DNA from: Sphagnum compactum
Lineage: Eukaryota > Bryophyta > Sphagnopsida > Sphagnales
DNA length: 64,000 nucleotides
NCBI GenBank assembly: GCA_965153455.1
Contig: OZ234499.1
Location: forward strand, 2,715,731 to 2,779,730
Direction of reading: 5' to 3'
Shown: piece after piece, positions 43,145 through 54,990 of the stretch
Layout of the letters: each line of letters starts with the position of its first letter
Position numbering within the stretch: position 1 is the stretch's first letter
Notes under the pieces: generated by a model
What the model saw: the letters and a program-made list of their open reading frames with translations, nothing else
Database searches by the model: none
Told to the model about the DNA's origin: nothing
Position numbers and translations under genes: made by a program

Positions 43145-44628
43145 GTCGATCCAGCGACCTCTCCTTCCGTGCGCATCTGAGACGGTGGCCAGCCATTCGA
43201 GTGGCTTGTGGTCAGTCCTCAGAATAAAGTGATTTCAGTGCAGATACTACCTGAAATGCATGATACCCCATATCAGTGCATAACATTCTCCCTCCATTGG
43301 ATGGAACTTCCTCTGCGCAGACGTCAAACCCTTACTGGCATACGCCACCACTCTCTCCATCCTGCCCTCCTTCTGAGACAAAATCGCACTGACACCCCTT
43401 GATGACCAATTCACATCAAGGCAAAATGGTTTCTTGAAGTCAGGCCAAATGAACACTGGAGTAGTTACAAGTGCTCCCTTCAGAGCCTCAAACGCGCGCT
43501 GACAGCCCAAATCCCACACAAAAGAAACATCCTTCTTTGTTAATTCAAACAAGGGAACTGCCAATCGCAAATATCCCCGAACATAGTTTCGGTAATATCC
43601 AGTTAGTCCTAAAAAAGACCTAATGTCAGTGACTGTCCTTGGCATTGGAAAGTGGACCACGGCATCAATCTTGCCAGGGTCCGGCTTGGTCCCTTCATGA
43701 CTAATTACATGACCCAAGAAAGTGATACTCCTGGCAGCAAAACAACATTTGCTTGGATTCAATTTCAAATTTACTTCCCTGAGTTTGAAGAAGACGGTAT
43801 CCAAATGTTGCAGATGCTCTGCCCAATCCTCACTGTGCACATTGAGATCGTCGACAAATATCTTTAGGAATTTGTCTCCAAGCTCCTTAAAAACTGTGGA
43901 CATCGTCCGGGTGAAAGTGAGAAACCAGATTGCAAATCCAAAGCAGTGAACCAGGTTGATTTCCCCAGTTGGGAAATCACATCGTCAACCAGAGGCATTG
44001 GGAAGGAATCTCGGCGAGTCTGCCGGTTGAGAGGTCGGTAATCTCCGCAGAATCGCCGACTCCCATCCCTTTTCACCGGCAGGGTGACACGACAAGCATA
44101 CTGAGAATCGCTGGGCCTCATCTTGCCCAATTCAACCAGAACATCGATCTGCCTCTTCACCTCTGCTTCTTCCCATAATGACAATCGACCAGGAGATACC
44201 TTGCAGGGTGGGAACCCTTGCGTGTCGATGGAATGCTCACCAATGGTACAATAGCCCAGCTCCCCTTTGTTCTAGGCGAATACATCTTGGTAATTCCCGA
44301 GCACTTTCCAGAGTTGCTGCTTCTTCTCCTCATCCAGGTTGTGATCAATCCTAATCTTCTGGGAGATTTCTTCCCATCTTATGCTCATCCTCGGGTTGTC
44401 TGACAATGCCAATTGCTCCTTGTGATTAAGGTGAGAGTCACCTCCACTCATTTGATGGACTTGTAGCAACGCAGGGACTTCCACACATTGCGCAGCTTCA
44501 ATGTTGGCCTGCTTCCCCTTTTCTGCATCAGACACCCACTGAATCCAATCAGCATAGTCATCAGAGTCTGTAATTTCTTCTCTCAGGAACTCATCAGCCT
44601 GTTCTTGCAGTGTGAGCTGCAGGATCTG
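43145..44628 (-). pseudogene. Gypsy reverse transcriptase and RNase H with deletion
   Basis: The N-terminal part has NYQDVFA, then a TAG where Trp is usual, then EHSIDTQGF. The fingers have SPQYACRV-like text and FCGDYRPLNRQT. The palm begins WFTALDLQSGF with the first catalytic Asp. Then, near 43915-43925, the sequence jumps to TRTMSTVFKELGDKFLKIFVDD (catalytic Asp pair at about 43847-43853). About 45-50 residues, including the PFGLxNAPATF motif, are absent and the frame changes. The thumb (FLGHVISHEGTKPDP) and connection are normal. RNase H shows DVNWSSRGVSAIL, YALIWGIMHFR with a TAG and a TGA behind it, and RTDHKPLEWL. The enzyme cannot be functional. Confidence 0.9.
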
Positions 44629-45126
44629 CTATGGTCCCTCCTTCAATACCAGATCTTCAAGTTCAGTGTTTCCGAATTCGAACTTGTCATCAATTGGCTC
44701 CACCAATTGAAGCCCTCCTTCACTGTCATCATCTACATCAGTGTCTGAATCAGACACCAGCGCATTCGTTTGTTCAGTCACAACAGGATCACACAACGTC
44801 ACTTTCCCCAGGTCCACCTCCAGAGATTCAGAGGATGCAGTTTCCAAAGAGATTGCAGCCTCGCGCTCCAGAGCCTCCGAGCTCACATTCTGCAGCAGAT
44901 TCACCACAGTCAATGGCAACACTTCCACGTTAGTTCCTGGTCCCCTTCTTACTTGGATCAGAGCCCGCTCTACATCCACGATGGCTCCAATCTTCATCAA
45001 GAAATCCAATCCAAGTAGCACATCGTAGCTGTCCGTGTCTACCACCATGAAAGTCATGGTGCACTGAACACCTCCAACTCCTATTGGTACCTCATCGATC
45101 CGACCTAGGGCCTGTGTGATGACCCC
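44629..45126 (-). pseudogene. Protease C-terminal half and pol linker
   Basis: The reading continues the gag-protease frame after a TAA at 45127-45129: GVITQALGRIDEVPIGVGG, then VVDTDSYDVLLGLDFL, the conserved flap and ILG-type strand of retroviral-type aspartic proteases (LLGLDFL). It goes on as an acidic linker with a DSDTDVDDDSEGG run and ends at a TAG (44629-44631). Role in an active element: cutting the polyprotein. Both stops lie in frame. Confidence 0.8.
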
Positions 45127-45129
45127 TTA

Positions 45130-46614
45130 TGCAATCTTATAGGTCTCGGATCCAGCTACCAAATGCATCATCCCCATTTCCCTGACCACAGCAACAGCCA
45201 TGACAGACATGGATGCCCCTGTGTTGACAAGCCCCTCTATTACATATCTGTTTATTTCCACAGGCAAATGGAGGGTCTTACTTCTGTTTATTTTGTTAAT
45301 ACAGATTCGCCTAATTGCCGGGACTGATGAAACCATAGACACTTGATCATTCACAACTTCTACATCCTTCTTCCTACGAGCTAACCTCACTAGACTCTCC
45401 AGATGCTCCAACTCTCCTGGTATCATCAGTACTGTTTCCATTGGGGTAAAGGAAATCTTTCCCTTAATAAAATGTGAGAGAATCTTCGACCTGACCGTGG
45501 TCTCGCGACTCACTCCCGTGCCTTCTTCTGCAGCTGCAGGAGATGGTACATTACCTGCTGGTGCCACTTCGACAGGCATTCGCCTCCGTGGTACCCGAGT
45601 GTATGAAAATACCTTTTCATCTCCGCACAACCTGTTTAGTTGCTGCAGAGTTGCTTCCTCATCATTCAACAAAACTTCTACAAAGTTCGCATCTCCAAAA
45701 TGCGCCTTTCCATCCTTGGGTTTTTTCCAGCATCGGTCCTCTGAGTGTCCCAACCCTGCACAGAAAGAACATTTGATCCCACAATTTTCTGTCCTATGAG
45801 ACATTCCACATTTGGCACATTTTGGCCGTGGTTCATTAAGTCTCGGACATGTTGTGGCTATATGGTCGCCTCCCTTGCAGATCTGGCACCCGCTGGACAT
45901 CGTGGAAGAGGATGATGCGATAGAATTTGGCACATTCCTCTTGAAGAAGTTAACCAGTGTGTTATTCAAAGCAGTCACCTGCTTCTCCATCATCGTTTCT
46001 TCGACTCCCTCTTCTTGCTCTTCCTTCAAAGGTTCGAATGGAGTCTCTCCCAATTCTCCTAGTACTCTCTCGAGCTCGGTAGCTGCACCTACCAGCTCTT
46101 CAATGTTAGTAAACGTCCTTACTATGCACAATTTCCGAATCTCAGGCCTCAGCTTGGCCAGAAACCTTTTCCTTTGCTCAGCATCGGGTATCTTCCCCCT
46201 TTGGAACAACTTGTCGAGACGTTCAAAGTACTTCTGAACTCTCTCCTTTGGTTCTTGCTTGATGGCATCCAGCTTCATCCGGATGTCATCAGCATCAACG
46301 TCCCCATATTTCTGCACAAGCAGCGTCCTCAGTTCATTCCAATTAGCTGGCGCCGGCTGCAACCTCTTGAACCACTCTTTGGCTCTGCCCCTCAAATTGA
46401 GCTTGGCAATCTTGAAGAGCTTATTCGCATTGAGGTCTCGCACCTCAGCAGCCATGGTAAGTCGCTCCGCCCAATCGTTAACGTTCTCGTGATCACGCCC
46501 CCAAAACAACTCATCCATTCCCTGGGGACTAGTCATCTTGCAGATGTTTAGCTGCACACCACAATTGCATACACTCCACACACGGTCCCTCAAATTACAA
46601 TCAAATAACGACAA
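45130..46614 (-). CDS. Gag polyprotein with three zinc knuckles, plus protease N-terminus
   Basis: Open for 495 codons. The start could be at 46614 or at the later Met (46536, MTSPQGMDELFWG), which fits gag starts better. The capsid-like part has WAERLTMAAEVRDL... RGRAKEWFKRL and VQKYFERLDKLF, the usual Ty3/Gypsy gag motif. The three knuckles are CQICKGGDHIATTC (CCHC, x4), CAKCGMSHRTENC (one residue shorter between C and H) and CSFCAGLGHSEDRC. Near the C-terminus INRYVIEGLVNTGASMSVM is the protease active-site loop, but with Asn (AAC) where the catalytic Asp is expected, a likely G to A change. The ORF ends at a TAA inside the protease. Confidence 0.9.
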
Positions 46615-47204
46615 AATTGATCAGCTTCTCAGCCGCTCCCGTTCATGTTTGATTTTGAGAAATACAAACATCACCCTCGCCACGCTGTAAAGTCAGACTG
46701 AGCTCCCTCTGCTACTAGACTCAAAGGTGTAACATTAGAAGCAATAGTAGTAAAGTTTTGCTCATCTGTAGACTCTTGCTGGAATTGCCACTCTCTCTCC
46801 TGATTTTGCCATATCCTCCAGCTTATAAGGCGAGATCTAGATCCGCCATGCTCCACCCTGAATATGCGATCTCCCTCCTGAAACAAATCTTCCACACCAG
46901 GGATATACAATCTAACAAAATGGTCAGGCGACACGGCCAACTTAGGAATCCAAATGTCCCCAACTCTCAGAACTCTACGCTGTCTCTAAGCAAAGAGAGG
47001 TGACCCTCTATGCAAGATAGGAGGTATAGTAAAATTGGGTCTGCAACTGTGAGGTCGACGCCCACCCCCTTGTTCCTTCTGTCACCTTCAACCAAACTTG
47101 TGCACGAGTGTAAACCTCATCCGCACTAGATGAAGACATGACCCTGAATGATCATTCTAACTAAGCATTCACAGGTTCTACCAAGGCTACAAACACGGAA
47201 CCAT
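46615..47204 (-). other. Untranslated leader of the second Gypsy element
   Basis: Between the primer site and gag. It holds an 89-codon ORF on the same strand (46940-46671, starts MAVSPDHFVRLY) that precedes gag in another frame. It has no recognised domain; it could be a leader ORF or chance. Confidence 0.6.
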
Positions 47205-47216
47205 GCTCTGATACCA
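47205..47216 (-). promoter_or_regulatory. Primer binding site for initiator Met-tRNA
   Basis: The minus strand reads TGGTATCAGAGC, complementary to the 3' end of plant Met tRNA (ending GCTCTGATACCA), directly inside the 5' LTR. The first four bases also match the outer edge of the other LTR copy, so the exact LTR end is ambiguous by up to 4 bp. Confidence 0.95.
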
Positions 47217-48151
47217 AAAAGGAAGGGTCCAAAAGCTGCACGACCCCTCTGTCTAACCCACTCAGACAGAGTGTGAATGGGTGTCCGACTATCAAGCCCA
47301 CAGCATGACAATGGCATTGATCAGGATCCAAGGCTTCTGTCTGTTGATCCTACCAAGACCACAATGATCAGCCCACATTGCTAATGCAAAGTCTCACTCC
47401 CTGAATCTCCACAGACACAGCTCCAACTCTCACAATCCGACAGAGCAGAACTTCAGAAATCAAAATGCATTACTCATAAATTACAGGATTCCCCGACAGC
47501 ACAAGCTGCCTCACTCCAGTGCACTCATCAAAGATCAAGCAATCCTACTTAGCTAAGTCGTTGGCGCAGCGGAAAGTTCAACAACCCAACCAAGCCCTCC
47601 ACGAAAAATGGACATATAGAGCTACACACCCAGACTCATCTGAGCTCACCTAACATTTGCAGCTGCCATCTTCCATTCTAACACAAAACTGAAGACCAAG
47701 CTCATCTATAACATCCCCCCTAGCCTCCTCGTTGCTCTCTGATCCTCTCCTCTCCTACCAAAAATCCGACCTTCCAGTCTGGCCTTCCACGCACCCATTC
47801 CTTCTACTCACCCCCGTTGCTCTCCTCCTTTTCCGTAGGCTTCCCACACAAGCTTCGTCCTTCACCTTTTCGCCGTCATTTTTCCTCAACAGCTCATCAA
47901 TGTAGCGCCACTCCTCTCCATCATTCGCGCCGCCATTCTCCTGCTACCCCATCCCACACAGCCAGACAGCAACCCCTCCATGCATCCCATGCACAACCAG
48001 CGTTACCTTCTTTTAAAAGGGATAAAATTTGCCGCTCTCATTAATGAAGGAGACGGCTGGATTAACTCTAAAACCCTGATCAGCGATTCTGGCGTTCACA
48101 CACAATGCACAACCACAGAATCCTTGTTCGGTCACTAGTTGTCTGGTTACA
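47213..48151 (-). repeat. 5' LTR of the second Gypsy element
   Basis: Starts TGTAACCAGAC on the minus strand at 48151 and runs to the primer site. It is identical to the 3' LTR over most of its length; differences were seen near 47707-47709, 47969 and 48003-48091. Confidence 0.95.
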
Positions 48152-48927
48152 ACTCGATTATCCAAAAAACACAATAGTATTCATAAAAAACAACCAAGAA
48201 TCTATAGGCTTGACAAACTACTAGCTTCAACAAAAGCTCAAACCTAAGGTTGTCAGATTGACTAAAGTGTTGACATTGACCAAACTAAACAACCTAGCCT
48301 AAACATGAGTAATAGGTTAATAAGCTATTTGTTAAGTAACCTAATTACTACCTAATAGGCTACCTAGGTAATATAGGCCTATTATGTAGTTTATTCATTA
48401 GTGTAGGCTTTCTAGGTTAATATCTTAGATGGTCTATGTAGGTATTGAAGGTGGTTGAGTTTATTAAATAAACATATTAGTTATATATGTAATATACTAG
48501 CCTAGGCCACGTAAGCCTAATAAGCATTTATGACAGTTTAATGTCTAATCCTTATTGTATTATAACATTCTAAATTTGAACTAAAAGAATTTATTAAAAA
48601 GAAAGCACATTTTTCCATATAATTGTTATAAATATATACTATTGGAATATGATTCAAATTTAGAGTTTGGGAAACCCTAAATTAATTAACATTTTTTTTT
48701 ACAAGTTCATAGTAAATAAAATAAATCTACAGTGCATTATAAGGGGAATTTTATATGCAAAACAATGCAATACATATTTTTAAAGAAATTGAAAGAGATC
48801 AGCTTGGAGATTAACAAATGGTAAGAGACATACCTTCTTTTGTGTTTTGTTACAAATTTTATTTAATTATTAAAAAAATTAAGGCTAAATTTGTAAATCG
48901 TGAAAGTAAGTACGTGTGTGGATATTG
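48152..48927. other. No gene recognised
   Basis: AT-rich flank with taggtaat / cctaataggcta words. Near 48740-48870 it is distantly similar to the module at 37440-37570 (gcaatacatatttttaaagaaat... ggtaagagacatac). Confidence 0.4.
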
Positions 48928-49325
48928 CAAAATTATAGAAAACCTTAACCCTAAATGCAATAGCCATATTCAAGTTCATTTCAAAATGACCCATAAGTGA
49001 ATAAGGTAAAACCTACAATGAAAGGGCAACCTTAAATGTAATACCCACATGTAAGGTCGCTTTGAAATACCTAATATGTAGTTTGGGTGCGCCTTTGAAT
49101 GAAGACCAAGGCCTAGATGCAATACCTACATGCAAGTTCATACTGAAATAATCCATAGGTGATTAAAGCAAACCTTATGCAAAGACCCTAAACCTTAAAT
49201 GCAATACCCGCATGTAACATCATTTCAAAATAACTAATAGGTGCTCTCGATACCCAAAATATGTCTTTTTATATACCTAAATTAATTATTATTATGAATT
49301 AATTTATGACAAAATGTAAATTTTG

Positions 49326-49590
49326 CAATGAATGTAAAAAACCAACAACGATTATGGCACCTATATGCGGGTTTGTAAGGAATGTTAAAAAACCAGCGAA
49401 TACCATGGGACCCATATGCGGGTATTGCAACGAATGAAGAATGTCCCAACTATTTGTGGCCCATATGCGGGTATTGCGAGGAATGCAAAATCCCAGCGGC
49501 TATTATAGGACTTATATGCGGGTATTGCAATGAATGCAAAATGCTTGCGGCTATTTTAGGACTTATATGCGGGTATTGCATATTTGAAAA
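49326..49590. repeat. 51-bp minisatellite, right copy
   Basis: Inverted counterpart of 34671-34990. Units contain atatgcgggtattgca and, on the plus strand, again read a 17-residue CGYC-containing repeat. It has about one unit fewer than the left copy. Confidence 0.85.
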
Positions 49591-50001
49591 TCTCCTTATG
49601 CAATTTATAATAGAAAATGATGTAGGTATTATATGTTTAAAATGTGTGTATTGTTTCAAAACTCTTCAGGTGATGTGAGTCCTATTATATTAGATGTAAG
49701 TATTGCACAATGTTCATTTTGATCTTTGGTTTGATTCTTACATCTTAAGTACTAAGAAAATTATGACAAAGAAGACATATGATTAACCATATACCCATAA
49801 AACAAGTGTGAGTAGAAGATACTATTATATTGATAAAAGATGTACAAAAATGGGTGCATGAAAAATTACTAAAGAACCCAATGAAAAAAAAACGTTGGTT
49901 CTCTATAACATATCAAAGGATCGAAATTCAAAATTGGGTAGTCCAAAAAATAAAAGGGCTACAAACCTAACTAACTATATAGAGTGAAACCCTAACCCAT
50001 A

Positions 50002-51511
50002 TCAGTATCTACAATCCCATGCACGGTATGTAGCTGCTGCATTTGCAACCTTTGCTGCATGACGAGCAGTGTAAAAATGGTGGCGTTGCATCTCAACCTG
50101 AACAACATTTGCAACAAACTCTTCCTGTGTTTGGTCCTGAACCCTATAAACACCTAAAAACCACCAAATTAAACACTAACACACCTTGGATGAAATGCAA
50201 TAAAAAAATAATAAACATTGCTTATTATTGTTTCTTACCTTCCATGAATCATTTTAGATCCATGAAAATCCAAAACATCTGCCAACTGTTTTGTCCAACT
50301 TGTTTTACTGGACTTTCGATCCCAATTTTTGACATCCCATGCCGTCTTCAATTGTCGTGCATATACACAACGGGTGGATCGAATCATCCCTTGTAAATTT
50401 TCATCCTTCTCCATCCGTGATGTTACATTTCGAGGCACACTGCCCACGCCCCAAGCATTGAGGCCCAACACCTTCAACAATTGCTCTGAAGCTAATTTGA
50501 CCAAAGCTGGTTTTGGGAATGGTGGACACTGTTTTGCAACAGCTACCAGGTGATTCCACTCGCGCTGTGCTTTGGCACAAGCGCGACTAGCAACCTTTTG
50601 ATCATTCCGCCTTTACACAGCCATTGTATTTCCCAGGATGTGAGCATTCATTTTGGCATGGTCTTGATGTCGAGGATCTTTTGTAAAAGTTGAAAGCTTC
50701 CCAGGTTTGGCCTTTTCTGCCACCAAGCCATTCACCTCCTTCAAATGCTTGGTCAACAACCATTTGGCACAATATGCGACAGTGCAAGTGCCAACTTTGC
50801 ACTTCCATTTCGACCCAACCTTCGTCCATTCTTTGTCCTTCCGAGCCAAATTAGGTGGACAAAGAAGTGCAAGTGGTTGAGGAGCCTGGTCAAATTCAAG
50901 TTCCCGACCTAAACCCAAAAATGAGAGTTCAAAAAACAGAATGCAGGTATTACAAAACATAAAATCACACAATCACATACTACTCCTCTAAACATGAACC
51001 GTTTTCAAGAATTGCATCAGAAAAATTTTGACAAAAAAATTCTCACACCTTCGAACAAATGATGGAAGATGCGGCTATAATTAAATTTGAAGAGACTTGT
51101 ACAATTTTTTAAATCAATATTTAATCTAATGTCCATAAATTCTAAAACAATCTATACCAAACTGTCATCCTTGTGTTTCAATTATGATAGAGCACCATTT
51201 TGCTCACCAACTGGCTGATCTGATGCAACAACACTTCGGTCACCAATTGCTTCATCTAATGTAGCAACATTTTGCTGAGCAATTGCTTCATCTGATGCAG
51301 CAACATTTTGCTGAATAATTACTACATTCGATGCAACAATATATTGCTCAACAATTGTCGCATCTAATGCAGCAACATGAGGCTTAGCAACTACCTCATC
51401 TCTTCCAGCAACATTTGGCACTACAATCGTCTCATTTGATGCAGCAACATTTTGCTTATTGACTTGTAACTCACCACCACTGCTTTTCCTGAGTCTTCTT
51501 CCCCTAGCCAT
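50002..51511 (-). pseudogene. Zinc-finger-like repeat-borne gene, right copy
   Basis: Piece 1 is 51511-51182 (MARGRRLRKSSGGELQ..., with more of the VAASDEAI-type repeats than the left copy). Piece 2 is 50908-50239 with the same finger (KCKVGTCTVAYCAKWLLTKH) and the same TAA after ...GNTMAV. Piece 3 is 50136-50002. Splice-site words (tttag before piece 2; AG|GTAAG after it) are conserved with the left copy. Because both copies share the TAA, the stop predates the duplication. No function is proposed. Confidence 0.5.
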
Positions 51512-51609
51512 TACAACGTCCAACCCTAAACAAAAAACCACCATTTATTATTAAATGTTAATCCTAATGATCTAAACCATAAACACCAAAAAAAAAAAAA
51601 AAAACCAAC

Positions 51610-52500
51610 GTATAGGAAGGTGACGACATTGCTGCTATCACCTCCTTCGCAGCAAAACAACAAAATAAAGGCGGTTCCGTCGTCGCCTTCTTCTCTCTCC
51701 TGTAAAAAAAGAAAAAAAAGAAGGCGAGGGCAATCACCTTATTTGCTATGCTACAACGCAAAAAACAAAAGACGGCAGCAAAGCTGCCGTCGACTTCTTC
51801 ATTGCGCTCGAGTGCAGCGCAGCAAAAAAAAATGAAGAAGGCGTCGCTTTCCTCTTTGCGCCTTCTTGCGTTGCAAAGAAAAGAAGAAGAAGGCGACGAC
51901 AACAACAGCTCCACAAGAGGAAGAAGAAGGCGACGACACAAGAGCTCCACAAGAGGAAGAAGAAGGCGACGTTGCCTTCTCCACTGCGCTGCAACGCAGC
52001 AAAATAAGAAGAAGAAGAAGACGGCAACAAAGCTGCCGTCGCCTTCTTTTTTGCGCCTTCTTACGCAGCTCCACAAGAGGAAGAAGAAGGTGACGGCAGC
52101 GTTGCAACGCAGCAAAATAAGAGGAAGAAGAAGGCGATGGCAGCGTTGCTGCCGTCGACTTCTTTCACTGCACTACGCTGCAGCACAATAAAATAAGAAG
52201 AAGGCGCCTTCTTTGTGCCTTCTTGCGCTGCAAAAAAAAGAAGCAGAAGGCGACGACAACAACGCTACCGTCGCCTTCTTCTTCTTATTTTTTCTTTCAA
52301 CGCAAAGAAGAAGAAGAAGAAGGCGACGCTGCCGTCGCCTTCTTCGCTGCGCTGCGCTGTAGTGCAGCTCTAGAAGAGGAAATGCGCTGCAACGAAGCGC
52401 CACAAGAGGAAATGTTGCACTGCAGCGCTGCATCACCTTCTTCGCTACGCTGTGTTGTAGCGCAGCTCCACAAGAGAAAGAAGAAGACGACGGCAGCAAA
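51610..52500. repeat. Hairpin-rich triplet array, right copy
   Basis: The same gaagaaggcgac / gtcgccttcttc alternation as at 31750-32720, read in the opposite orientation. The long ORFs on both strands (51564-52115, 51748-52191, 52223-52516) are side effects of the repeat. Confidence 0.85.
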
Positions 52501-52508
52501 GCTTCGAC

Positions 52509-53071
52509 TCACTTGACTCACCACAGCCCGGACTCGGGGGAAGCCACCACCTTCCCCCATATAGTATTCTCTGCAGCTCTCCGCCGAGGCTACATCCGAA
52601 TGGCACTTTTTCCCGGGACTCCCACGGAGGAGTCCCAAAATTGTCCCGGTTTGGACTCCCAAGACTTTGGGCGCTGATATCTCCCGGCTCCAACCTCCGA
52701 TTGGAGTGCAGTCTAAACCAAAGTTGTAGCTCTCCTCGAGATCTTTCCAAAGGTGTGTCGCACTCCACCTGCACACACCGGAATCAAGTCAATTTCCGAC
52801 TTTTAGTGGTCGGGAGTCAAACTGCCAATTTGACTCCCGGCCCTTCTTTTGCCCATAACTTGGGCTGTAGATGTCCAAATGGCCAATGCGAGGCCATTTT
52901 CGACATCTACACTTCAACACCTTTCCATTGATATAAAGAACGCTTCAATGCAAGGTGTTTTGACCCCTGAAATCGAGCTCTGAGTTTTTAGGAGTCCCGG
53001 AGGACTCCAAGTCTCCAACTTTGGGAATGTGAATTGCATCCTCACACTTTGCCCAAAGTGGGGTTGTGACA
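52509..53071 (-). mobile_element. Probable solo LTR with 5-bp target duplication
   Basis: The 563-bp insert is absent from the other two copies of the host repeat. Both sides carry TCGAC (52504-52508 and 53072-53076). On the minus strand it begins TGTCACAACCCC, a common plant LTR start; the other end (AAGTGA) is less typical. It has internal tandem words ggactccca and gagtcccgg but no coding domain. Confidence 0.6.
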
Positions 53072-53381
53072 TCGACGGCTCTGGAGCTCTGGCGATGGAG
53101 TGAGGGGGGGAGGGGGTGGTAGGTGGTAGGTAGGAGGGGGGAGGTAGGTGGTAGGTAGGAGGGGGGAAAATTTTGGAGCAGAGAAGAGGTGGAAAAAAAA
53201 AACCCATGCGGGCAGGGAGGATGGGATTTTTGTTCATCCGCAAAACGGCTTCAACGGGCTCATCCTCAATTGGTGCATTGGTGGCTGCTGGTTGATTCCA
53301 GCCTCCTCCTTGTTGCTTCTCCTTCATCTTCTGTAGGAACCTTATAGGCCGTTATCGTCGTATCCTGTTTCGCTGTCTTGT

Positions 53382-53875
53382 GTGCTGGCCAGAGTGAACC
53401 AGCAGCCACCAATGCACCAATTGGCCGTTCTGTCCACTGGATGGGTTGCGTTTTTTCATTCGGCGCCGGATGGGGTTCATCACAGTCCATTTCTTTTTGT
53501 TGCTAACCACTGTACTTTTTTTCTTTTTTTTTTGTTCTTTGCCGTTTTTCCTGGACCTAACGTCACACATAGCTACCTTGCTCACTTTCCTACCCTCTTA
53601 AGTATTGCACCAACCTTGGTACCTTATTTATTATCCCCTATTGACACAGCTACCCTAATAACTAGTTATCCTACTGACCTAGCTACTGTACTTACCATCT
53701 ACCCTACTAACCTAGCTACTCTATTAATTACATACCCTACTAACTTAACCATTAGGTTTAGGGTTGAGACACATAAATTAATTAATAAATTTTTCACAAA
53801 TGTATAGTAATTAATCTAAAGTAGGCTAAAATTGGGGGGAAAATTTTAGGGTTTACACATATGTGAAGTAATACC
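53382..53875 (+). repeat. 0.5-kb module, second copy
   Basis: Direct copy of 36963-37480, in the same orientation, ending at gtgaagtaatacc, where it joins the truncated third copy of the zinc-finger repeat. Confidence 0.75.
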
Positions 53876-54755
53876 CTAAACAAAAAACCACCATTTATTG
53901 TTAAATTTGAATCCTAATGAACTAAACCATAAACACCAACAAAGAAAAAAAAAAAACCGCCACCATAAAGGAAGGTGACGACATTACTGCCGACACCTTC
54001 TTCGCAGTAAAACCACAAAAGAAAGGCGGAGGTCGCCATTTCCTTGCAGCAAAGCCATCGAAGAAGGTGGCGACAACTATCGTCTTCTTCTTCAATACAA
54101 ACTTGCTGCCGTCGCCCTCTGCGCTACAAGCCTTCTACGCTACAACGAACAAAAAAGAAGGCGCTGTCGTCGTCACCTTATTCTCTCTACTGCAAAAAAA
54201 GAAAAGACATAAGGCGACGGCAGCGCTGCAGTGCAACAAAACAAGAAGAAGGCGACGACAGTCGCCTTCTTCTTTTTGTTTTTTCTTGCAGCGCAAAGAA
54301 GAACAAACAAAACAAACAAACGAGAGAAAAAGTAAAGATGCTTACTTGGGTCCCGCGTGGGTCCCACTCCGGCTCCAGCCACAACTCCCCTGCTCCAACA
54401 GTTCCAGTTCCAGGCACGCTCAAGTTCCAGCTCCAAGCTCGCTCCCGCTCGATGGCTCTGGAGCTCTGGCGATGGAGTGAGGGCGGGAGGGGTTGGTAGG
54501 TGGTAGATAGGAGGGGGGAGGTAGGTGGTAGGTAGGAGGGGGAAGGTAGGTGGTAGGTAGGAGGAAGGAGGTAGGTGGTAGGTAGGAAGGGGGAAAATTT
54601 TGGGGCAAAGAAGAGGTGGAAAAAAAAAAACATGCGGGCATGGAGGATGGGATTTTTGTTCATCCACAAAATTGCTTGAACGGGCTCATCCTCAACTGGT
54701 GCATTGGTGGCTGCTGGTTCACTCCAGCCTCGTGTGCTTGGCTGCCAAAGAGTGT
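53876..54755 (-). mobile_element. Third, truncated copy of the unclassified repeat
   Basis: Minus strand from 54755: the ggctggagtgaacc end, the C/T-rich tract, the ggagctggagc segment and a shorter hairpin array (to 53960). It stops precisely at ccctaaacaaaaaaccacc, the intron text before piece 1 of the zinc-finger ORF. The ORFs with PPTYHLPPPSYLPP-like repeats on this strand come from the C/T-rich tract and are not genes. Confidence 0.7.
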
Positions 54756-54990
54756 GCCGTGTCCACTGTTGCGTTCTTGCACTTCGGCTTGCGCCTTTGT
54801 TTTGGTCGGTTCAGGGTTTCGGCGGGTTCAGGGTTTGGTTTCAGGGTAGTTAATGCGAAGAAGAAAAAAAAAACAAAGAAGAAAGAAGAAGAAGAATCTT
54901 GGTGTCGGTGTCAAGTTCGGGAGATAGTAGAGAAGAGCAAAAACGGGGCGTAGGTCTAATGGCCCCCCACATGCTCAGCTCGTTGTTGCT

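Larger units (their letters stand above)
40311..48151 (-). mobile_element. Ty3/Gypsy LTR retrotransposon, nearly complete but defective
   Basis: Minus strand, 7.84 kb: 5' LTR (47213-48151), primer site, leader, gag with three zinc knuckles, protease, RT, RNase H, integrase, polypurine tract, 3' LTR (40311-41250). The LTRs differ by roughly seven substitutions and one 1-base indel over ~940 bp (counted by eye), so insertion is recent. The coding region has about six stop codons, an RT deletion and a mutated protease Asp, so it could move only with proteins from another copy. No chromodomain or PHD finger was seen, unlike the element at the window start. Confidence 0.95.
48928..53330 (-). mobile_element. 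Unclassified ~4-kb repeat, right copy (inverted)
   Basis: Minus-strand counterpart of 31302-35386 with the same module order. It is longer because of an inserted ~563-bp solo-LTR-like sequence (52509-53071), and it lacks the ggagctggagc segment beside that insertion. Protein-level identity of the zinc-finger piece between copies is about 97% (two differences in 78 residues), so the duplication is fairly recent. Confidence 0.65.

Noticed and set aside
54187-54669. Proline/tyrosine-rich ORFs (PPTYHLPP-like)
   Set aside because: Translation of the cctacctaccacc simple tract. Several frames overlap and there is no gene structure.
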